Position numbers and translations under genes: made by a program
Assembly: GCA_024167805.1 (NCBI GenBank)
Contig: CP099988.1
Span: forward strand, 785,001 to 800,000
DNA from: Methanobacterium sp. ERen5
GTDB lineage: Archaea; Methanobacteriota; Methanobacteria; Methanobacteriales; Methanobacteriaceae
Reading direction: 5' to 3'
DNA length: 15,000 bases
Shown: one piece after another, positions 6,039 to 13,279 of the stretch
How positions within the stretch are numbered: position 1 is the first letter of the stretch
How the letters are laid out: each line of letters begins with the position of its first letter
Notes under the pieces: model-generated
What the model saw: only the letters and a program-made list of their open reading frames with translations
What the model was told of the DNA's origin: nothing
The model's database searches: none

Positions 6039-6770
6039 ATGAACGAACTTTATTTGCTTCTAATATTTTCTATACTCCCTGCTTTGGGAACCTTCTTGGG
6101 AGGTTTGGTTGCAGAAATATTTACAATCAGCAGAAATACCTACAGTTTATCGTTACATGCTGCTGCAGGAATTATTTTAGCTGTTATTAGTGTTGTACTT
6201 CTACCTGAAGCTCTTAAAACTTCATCTCCAACAATAATTGTTCTTGCATTTGTTGGTGGGGGAATTTTCTTCATTATCATCGATAATCTCATAAACTTCA
6301 TCCAGGGCAGATCTGGTAATGAAGATTCCACAACTGCTTGGGCCATTTTTATGGGAGTTGCACTTGACTCCTTCACTGATGGTCTTATGATAGGTACAGG
6401 TTCCTTGATAAATATTCAACTTGGACTATTCTTGGCATTAGGAGTTGTTTTGGCCGATATTCCTGAAGGTTTTGCCAATATTGCTGCGTTTAAAGAAAAG
6501 AAATTGAATAGAAAAATTAGGATAGTTTTAAATTTCTTGGCAAGTTTACCTGTTATTGTTGGTGCATTGTTAGGTTATTTCCTTATCAGTGGAGAACCCA
6601 TCATTGTTAAATATAGTGTTCTGGCATTTACCGCAGGTATATTATTGACTGTTACAGCTGAAGAGATCATCCCAGAATCCCATCGAAACGGTGAAGCTAG
6701 ATTAGCAGCTTTGGTTTTGGTTGTTTCCTTCGCAATATTTATTCTCCTATCCACATACATCCAAATTTAA
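6039..6770 (+). CDS. ZIP-family-like metal transporter
   Basis: A 243-residue membrane protein with about eight helices and the ZIP (ZupT/GufA-type) layout. It has an early LGTFLGGLVAE helix, His40 in SLHAAAGI, the paired TM4/TM5 metal motifs, and a TM6 with Glu208-Glu209 and IPESH. TM5 reads Asp140-Ile-Pro-Glu143-Gly, matching the usual (N/D)xPEG. TM4 reads Asp110-Ser-Phe-Thr-Asp114-Gly where most ZIPs have His-Asn-x-Pro-Glu-Gly, so the histidine ligand is replaced by an acid. Expected role: facilitated movement of a divalent cation across the cytoplasmic membrane; metal and direction unknown. Start: TTG 5988 and ATG 6021 are also in frame. ATG 6039 is chosen because the first membrane helix begins there and the extra residues look untypical; no strong SD settles it. 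The 3' end overlaps the convergent MFS gene by 24 bp. Confidence 0.85.
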   Translation: MNELYLLLIFSILPALGTFLGGLVAEIFTISRNTYSLSLHAAAGIILAVISVVLLPEALKTSSPTIIVLAFVGGGIFFIIIDNLINFIQGRSGNEDSTTAWAIFMGVALDSFTDGLMIGTGSLINIQLGLFLALGVVLADIPEGFANIAAFKEKKLNRKIRIVLNFLASLPVIVGALLGYFLISGEPIIVKYSVLAFTAGILLTVTAEEIIPESHRNGEARLAALVLVVSFAIFILLSTYIQI

Positions 6771-8168
6771 AACTACCCACAAGAATAGGATTTTATACAG
6801 TAATTTCAGTCTTTTTTTCAAAAATAGTGAAAATACAAATGCAATACCTAAAATTATAGCTCCAATTGTGAATGAAAAGTTTATACCTGCTAGTAATGCC
6901 TCGAGTTGTTGTATGGAATTTGGATTTATGATGTTGCTTAGATACGCTATTTGTCCAAATGTCATGAAACTAACAAATAAACTAGAACCTACTGCACCAC
7001 CAATTTGCTGTAATGCTGTCATAATTGCTGATCCCGAAGCGTATTCTTTCGATTCCAAATTTCCAAGTGTATGTGTCTGATTTGGAGACATTAGCATGGC
7101 AGAACCGAGATACAAAACACAAATAATTAATAGAACAGTTAGAAGGGTGGTTGTTGCTGACAGATGAGACAATAGTATCATCGAAAAGCACATGATGGCT
7201 ATACCTGTGCATATAACAATTCTTGGACCTTTTTTATCGTAAATATGGCCAGAAAGTAACGGTAAAAAGGATCCTAAAGCAGTTCCAGGTAACATAACCA
7301 GACTGGCTACAAACGAACTCGTTCCCAATACATTTTGTAGATACATTGGAAGGATTATCACCATTGCAAATATTATCATGATATTTACAACATTAATCAA
7401 AACTCCAATTGAGAAAAAAGAATGTTTGAATACCCTAATATTAAGGAATGGATGTTCCATCTTAAGCTGACGAATTATAAAACCGATTAAAGTAATTATT
7501 CCAATGATTAATGGCAAAATTACATTTAAACTCCAGCCATTTTCTCCCATATTACTAAAACAAGTTATTATACCCGTAAATCCAATAGCAGCCAGTAAAA
7601 CAGATAACACATCGAGTTTGGTGTGACTGATTTCGGTTATATTTCTTAAATACACCACTCCCATGATGGTGGTGGCTATGAAAAATATGAAAACCATCAA
7701 AAAGAACCAATGCCAGTCCATAATCCCTATTAAAAAACCCATTAGTACAGGGGAGAACATTGGTGCTGAAAGCACTACAAATGAGACCAAACCCATTACC
7801 AAACCCCTTTTTTCATGAGGTATAAGTATTAAAACTGAATTAAATATCAATGGAACCAATATTCCAGTTCCTATCGCTTGAATAACACGTGAAATCATTA
7901 ATATCTGGAAATTAGGTGAAAACCCGGCAATTATTGTACCTAATATTAAAAATACCATGGATGATAGGAATAGTTTCCTTGTTGTAAATCTTTGAATAAG
8001 AAATGCACTCATCAGAAATACAATTCCAGATATTAAAACAAAAATTGTGGTCAACCATTGGACAGTTCCTGCTGAAATATTGTACAGTACCATTATATGT
8101 GGATATGCTATGCACAAAGCGGTTTCGTTTAACATGCACATGAATCCGCCCATTAATAACACGAACAA
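6747..8168 (-). CDS. Multidrug efflux MFS transporter, DHA2/LmrB-like (start out of frame)
   Basis: This is a drug:H+ antiporter of the 14-helix DHA2 (EmrB/QacA/LmrB) group. Visible hallmarks are LLMGGFMCMLNETAL in TM1 and VQWLTT before TM2. The SAFLIQRFTTRKLFL loop (motif A region), SRVIQAIGTGILVPL (TM4) and PHEKRGLVMGL also fit. The frame gives 473 residues; typical LmrB-type proteins are about 475-490. Role: export of toxic lipophilic compounds, substrate unknown. The only standard in-frame start is TTG 8168, already inside TM1 and without an SD. The best signal upstream is GGAG (8229-8232) seven nt before ATG 8221. Read through an A8 instead of the present A7 tract, that ATG would give an N-terminus starting MLSNSNEKSF joined to the body. 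The gene is therefore either frameshifted or mis-sequenced at 8171-8177. It is preceded by a TetR operator overlapping its TATA box, and its 3' end overlaps the ZIP gene by 24 bp. Confidence 0.88.
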   Translation of the reverse strand: MFVLLMGGFMCMLNETALCIAYPHIMVLYNISAGTVQWLTTIFVLISGIVFLMSAFLIQRFTTRKLFLSSMVFLILGTIIAGFSPNFQILMISRVIQAIGTGILVPLIFNSVLILIPHEKRGLVMGLVSFVVLSAPMFSPVLMGFLIGIMDWHWFFLMVFIFFIATTIMGVVYLRNITEISHTKLDVLSVLLAAIGFTGIITCFSNMGENGWSLNVILPLIIGIITLIGFIIRQLKMEHPFLNIRVFKHSFFSIGVLINVVNIMIIFAMVIILPMYLQNVLGTSSFVASLVMLPGTALGSFLPLLSGHIYDKKGPRIVICTGIAIMCFSMILLSHLSATTTLLTVLLIICVLYLGSAMLMSPNQTHTLGNLESKEYASGSAIMTALQQIGGAVGSSLFVSFMTFGQIAYLSNIINPNSIQQLEALLAGINFSFTIGAIILGIAFVFSLFLKKRLKLLYKILFLWVVLNLDVCG

Positions 8169-8170
8169 GA

Positions 8171-8177
8171 TTTTTTT
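8171..8177 (-). other. A7 homopolymer (T7 on plus strand) separating MFS start from body
   Basis: With seven A residues neither upstream ATG (8221 with SD, 8205 without) is in frame with the transporter. Eight A would connect ATG 8221 and six A would connect ATG 8205. Tract length thus decides whether the full protein is made. Possible causes are assembly error, mutation, slippage or phase variation. Confidence 0.7.
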
Positions 8178-8261
8178 GTGTGAGTTTGTATGAATGACTT
8201 TTCATTAGAATTTGATAACATCGATATGCTCCTTAATTTTGGAAAAATTACAATCTGTAAT

Positions 8262-8285
8262 ATTAGACCAGTCTATATAATATTT
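8262..8285 (-). promoter_or_regulatory. Promoter and TetR operator of the MFS gene
   Basis: On the minus strand 8281-8262 reads ATTATATAGACTGGTCTAAT. The TATA core (ATTATATA) is embedded in an operator centred on GAC-TG-GTC. From memory, the Bacillus LmrA/YxaF box is AWTATAtagaNYGgTCTATA, and this site agrees at 18 of 20 positions. A bound repressor would block TBP directly. Predicted transcription start near 8252 leaves a 30-nt leader with GGAG before ATG 8221. Confidence 0.65.
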
Positions 8286-8348
8286 ATTTAAAAAAGTATT
8301 GTTAACTTTATTTGGTGACTATGATTGGTATTTGATTAGCTATCTCTA

Positions 8349-8897
8349 TTAGAGGTTTATCACTTTTTTAGTTAAAGACATTATAATCGCACCCTCTATC
8401 ATGGTTTGAATGATTAAAGACAAATTTTCGGCCCGTTTTCTCTCAAAACCTCCATCAATCAACTTTTGAGCATAAACATTTTGCCAGGTATTAAATGCAG
8501 AATCACATGCTTTTCTTAAAGTTTCGCTGGATGTGGCAGTTTCCATTGCTATTAAATTTATCGATACTTTTTTATTGCTTCTGAAGGATAATTTTTCATC
8601 TTCCCCTGCATTTAAATTATCTGCCATTTCCTCTATGGAATTTTTAATGGATTCTGCAGGATCTTGAATTAATTCTAACCTTTCCCTTATTGTTTTTTCT
8701 ATAAAGATCTTTGTTTGATTTATGGCTTCGAGTGCAAGTTGTTCTTTACCATCTGGAAAGTAATAATACAAAGAACCCTTAGGAGCATTGCTTTTTCTTA
8801 ATATTTCATTTAATCCCGTTGCATGGTATCCTTTGTTCTGAAAAAGAACTGTAGCTGCTTTGACTATTCTATCCCTTGTACCTAACTCAGCGTCCAT
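8349..8897 (-). CDS. TetR-family repressor, LmrA/YxaF-like
   Basis: A 182-residue one-component repressor. The N-terminal TetR DNA-binding domain is clear: RDRIVKAATVLFQNKGY (helix 1), then the HTH at about 27-46, ending SNAPKGSLYYYFPDGKEQL. The PKGSLYYYFPDGKE segment with an extra residue before Gly-Lys-Glu is typical of the LmrA/YxaF branch. The remaining helices form a ligand pocket that differs between members. Expected role: dimeric repressor of a drug-efflux gene, released by a small lipophilic ligand (flavonoids or lincomycin-type compounds in Bacillus; ligand unknown here). The MFS efflux gene lies just downstream on the same strand, and matching operators sit at both promoters (8262-8281 and 8911-8930), so autoregulation is likely. 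ATG 8897 is preceded by GGGATGAT about 6 nt upstream, a weak SD. Length is normal and nothing appears broken. Confidence 0.9.
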   Translation of the reverse strand: MDAELGTRDRIVKAATVLFQNKGYHATGLNEILRKSNAPKGSLYYYFPDGKEQLALEAINQTKIFIEKTIRERLELIQDPAESIKNSIEEMADNLNAGEDEKLSFRSNKKVSINLIAMETATSSETLRKACDSAFNTWQNVYAQKLIDGGFERKRAENLSLIIQTMIEGAIIMSLTKKVINL

Positions 8898-8910
8898 AAT
8901 TCATCATCCC

Positions 8911-8937
8911 ATTATAATGACTGGTCTATATACTATT
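8911..8937 (-). promoter_or_regulatory. Promoter and operator of the TetR gene
   Basis: Plus strand 8911-8930 reads ATTATAATGACTGGTCTATA, agreeing with the remembered Bacillus LmrA/YxaF box at 18 of 20 positions. The minus-strand TATA box (AGTATATAG, 8935-8927) overlaps its end. Transcription would start near 8905, within or next to the operator. The arrangement predicts autorepression. Confidence 0.65.
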
Positions 8938-8956
8938 TGAAATTTAGTTCTGATCA

Positions 8957-8989
8957 CATATATAGTTTGACCAAGAAACTTTATAATTA
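8957..8989 (+). promoter_or_regulatory. Promoter of the DUF4013 gene
   Basis: Two TATA-like cores occur: CATATATAG (8959-8967) and TTTATAAT (8981-8988). The first would give a leader of about 29 nt that includes the SD; the second a start almost on top of ATG 9017. The SD argues for the first. Confidence 0.4.
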
Positions 8990-9016
8990 AAGTCTAATTA
9001 ACATTAAGGTGTGAAA

Positions 9017-9640
9017 ATGTATATTCATAGAAACATAATGGATTCCCTTAGGTATCCTCTTAAAAATTGGGTGAAGCTCATCATTCTAGGAGTGATTTTG
9101 TTGATACCCATTGTAAACTTAATTGGATTAGGATACTGTTTAAAAGCCATAAGATCAACTTTTGAAGGTTCAAATTTACTTCCAGGATTTGATAATATGG
9201 TTGAACTATTCCTTAACGGTATTAAACTGTTTATAGTCGGTTTGATCTACGCAGTTGTCCCCTTAATATTATTTATTGTTGCATCAATTTTTGGATCATT
9301 GTTTCTATGGTTAGCCATCATCTCTGCAATGGCCATCAGCATAGTTGCATTCATGGGAATTGCTAACATGGTTTACTACAACAATGATATAGGTGCTGCA
9401 CTGAAATATCAAGAGATACTTGAGACAATTAGTACAATGGGATGGGGAAAATACATTATTTGGTGGATAATATTGATGTTCATCCTTACGATCACTGAAG
9501 TTGTGGTTAGTATAATAGGAGGAGTTCTACTGTACTACGTGCTGGGTTTCATATTTCTGGCAGTGGGATATGGTTACTTGACATTGTTCCAAGCAAGATC
9601 CATTGCACTCACATTTGCATCCAGTAAGAACCATGAATAA
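9017..9640 (+). CDS. DUF4013 domain-containing membrane protein
   Basis: A 207-residue membrane protein with the DUF4013 pattern common in methanobacterial genomes. SLRYPLKNWVKLIILG begins the first helix, followed by IPIVNLIGLGYCLKAIRST. LPGFDNMVELFLNGIKLFI then leads into the next helices. About five to six hydrophobic segments fill the rest, with a cytoplasmic stretch ALKYQEILETISTMGWGKY (about 135-155). Function is unknown. Start: GTG 9011 is in frame, but the strong AAGGTG (9006-9011) would overlap it and sits 5 nt before ATG 9017, so ATG 9017 is the better start. The gene is divergent from tetR, with 119 bp between the two starts. It could share the operator region, but only degenerate operator-like bases occur on its side. 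Confidence 0.8.
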   Translation: MYIHRNIMDSLRYPLKNWVKLIILGVILLIPIVNLIGLGYCLKAIRSTFEGSNLLPGFDNMVELFLNGIKLFIVGLIYAVVPLILFIVASIFGSLFLWLAIISAMAISIVAFMGIANMVYYNNDIGAALKYQEILETISTMGWGKYIIWWIILMFILTITEVVVSIIGGVLLYYVLGFIFLAVGYGYLTLFQARSIALTFASSKNHE

Positions 9641-9704
9641 TTAAATTCAAAGATTTAACTACTAATAAATTTCAAGTTGTATAGTAAAGATACATAGTTT
9701 CTAG

Positions 9705-10493
9705 TTGGGGGGTCTTAAAATAAATAGTAAAATTACACTGCTAATAATTGTACTCACACTTTCATTAAGTTTGTACGTTGCATCTGTGTTTACAACCGAC
9801 AGTAACAGTTCAAACCAAACTAGTGAAAATTTTATTGTAGGGTACTACATCAACCCCGGTGCTACACCCATATCTGAAATAAACTTCAACGACTTAAAAA
9901 ATGCCGGAATAACAGATGTGTATGTTTTAGTTACTAACAAAACTTATCAGACAGTACTTCCCGAAACCAAACAAAAAGCTGATGCTGTAGGAATACGAAC
10001 CAACGCATGGGTTTACCCTAGTTTTGGCCATGTTTCAGAAGTTGCTAAAATGAATGTAGGTGTTCAATTAGATATGGAAACCTATGATATGCCATCCTAC
10101 CTCTTACAAATACTTGAAATGAGACTGGACAGCTTAGGAGAAACTTTTTCAATAACAGTTAAACCCGATGGATGGGATGGAAACCAATACTACTACTTAC
10201 TCGCACCACTATGTGATTACATAGTCCCTCAACTCTACGTAGGTGAGTACAGTGCTGGAATAAACAGCCTAACTAATAAGGTTAAAAATTACAACCAGAT
10301 TTACAACATCTACAACATAATCTTTCCTAGAAAGATCGTAGCAGGACTTGAAACATATCAATCTGACAAAAATGTGACTGTGAAAAATGCAACCACTCTA
10401 CAATCAGAAATCAAAGCTGTACAACCATATACACGCGGAGTGATCCTATTTAGGTATGGATTATCCAATTTCAACGGCATAAACTCCTCATAA
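9705..10493 (+). CDS. Secreted TIM-barrel glycoside-hydrolase-like protein
   Basis: About 262 residues. The N-terminus is a signal peptide or signal anchor ([19 protein letters not shown]), followed by a Ser/Asn-rich linker and one globular domain. That domain shows alternating strand/helix elements as in a (beta/alpha)8 glycosidase barrel. These are [10 protein letters not shown] (first strand), [33 protein letters not shown] (acidic residues at a strand end, candidate catalytic), [32 protein letters not shown] and [12 protein letters not shown] (last strand). I recall similar domains in secreted methanobacterial proteins, sometimes with pseudomurein-binding repeats; none is present here. 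Substrate unknown, possibly cell-wall glycan. The start is unclear: TAG at 9702-9704 closes the frame, no ATG follows, TTG 9705 lacks an SD, and a GGGGGG run at 9707-9712 lies downstream of it. Confidence 0.65.
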   Translation: MGGLKINSKITLLIIVLTLSLSLYVASVFTTDSNSSNQTSENFIVGYYINPGATPISEINFNDLKNAGITDVYVLVTNKTYQTVLPETKQKADAVGIRTNAWVYPSFGHVSEVAKMNVGVQLDMETYDMPSYLLQILEMRLDSLGETFSITVKPDGWDGNQYYYLLAPLCDYIVPQLYVGEYSAGINSLTNKVKNYNQIYNIYNIIFPRKIVAGLETYQSDKNVTVKNATTLQSEIKAVQPYTRGVILFRYGLSNFNGINSS

Positions 10494-10524
10494 AAAATAT
10501 AAACTTAACTTATTTTATCAACCC

Positions 10525-10555
10525 GGTATTATTCATTAGATTGGTAAATAATACC
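10525..10555. repeat. Perfect 9-bp inverted repeat between the TIM-barrel gene and katG
   Basis: GGTATTATT (10525-10533) and AATAATACC (10547-10555) are exact inverted copies with a 13-nt spacer. No T tract follows, so it is not an obvious terminator. It lies about 220 bp upstream of katG. It could be an operator, a 3'-end stem of the upstream transcript, or a small RNA. Confidence 0.55.
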
Positions 10556-10710
10556 ATTTGTAGGTTAAATTAATATAGCTACATCCTCCTAGCTTTTTTT
10601 AAAAAATTTTAAGTCAATCGGACAACAAATATGTAAATTAGCATTAAATGCATTCCAATTGTAGGTGAAAATGTTATTGAGCGATAATTTTTATGAAATA
10701 AATTCATTGC

Positions 10711-10720
10711 TCTTAAATAA
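10711..10720 (+). promoter_or_regulatory. Weak candidate TATA box for katG
   Basis: TCTTAAATAA is the best-placed AT-rich core, giving transcription start near 10740 and a leader of about 38 nt before ATG 10779. The surroundings are so AT-rich that the assignment is uncertain. I saw no PerR- or Fur-type box. Confidence 0.25.
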
Positions 10721-10757
10721 AACTCTTGTAAATAAAAAGGATGTTTGAATAAAATAA

Positions 10758-12947
<2,190 letters not shown>

Positions 12948-12990
12948 GTTCAATAAAAACTCTGAAACCAAGAAGTTTTTGCATTCTTAC

Positions 12991-13000
12991 TCTTTTTTTT
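12991..13000 (+). terminator. T8 terminator after katG
   Basis: TCTTTTTTTT lies 44-53 bases past the katG stop, without a strong stem. Confidence 0.5.
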
Positions 13001-13279
13001 AGATGAATACATTTTAGATTATTTTTGATGTTTCAGGATTGATATTTTTCATGTGTTTGCCCGGGAATGCCTCGGGAATAATAGTTTATAAAATTGCTTG
13101 CTTTGGATTTGAGGAATAAGCTCAATCGTTCACAAACTGCACAATTTTGGTTTTTAATTTAAAAATTTTTCTGTTTAAGGCTGATGATAAATTTAAATTA
13201 ATAAACATACTAAATAATAAAAATAATAATATATTTCTTGTTAATTTTTAGGGGAAAATTGGGAAAGAATGTGAAAATA
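13001..13279. other. Intergenic region between katG and the beta-helix protein gene
   Basis: About 280 bases, mostly AT-rich. It contains a short direct repeat (CGGGAAT twice, 4 nt apart, near 13063-13080) in an unusually G+C-rich patch. A good TATA-like TTTATAAA (13085-13092) lies nearly 190 bases before the next start, and a T-rich stretch near 13164-13172. The TATA could open a long leader of the downstream gene or a small RNA ending near 13172. There is no ORF of note. Confidence 0.4.
13220..13236 (+). promoter_or_regulatory. Proximal TATA box of the beta-helix protein gene
   Basis: AAAATAATAATATATTT gives a BRE-like A-rich run and a TATA core. Transcription would start near 13255, a 25-nt leader before ATG 13280. 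Confidence 0.4.

Noticed and set aside
6721..7080. Plus-strand 119-codon ORF over the MFS gene's 3' end
   Set aside because: It is the antisense shadow of clear transporter sequence, with no SD or family features.
7912..8205. Minus-strand 97-codon ORF starting MKSHSYKLTQ
   Set aside because: After the first 11 codons it runs in the wrong frame through the MFS gene. Only its start region is of interest, as one of two possible out-of-frame N-termini.
8957..8976. Third copy of the TetR operator in front of the DUF4013 gene
   Set aside because: Only ATATATAG and a scattered GACC agree; the GAC-NN-GTC core is absent.
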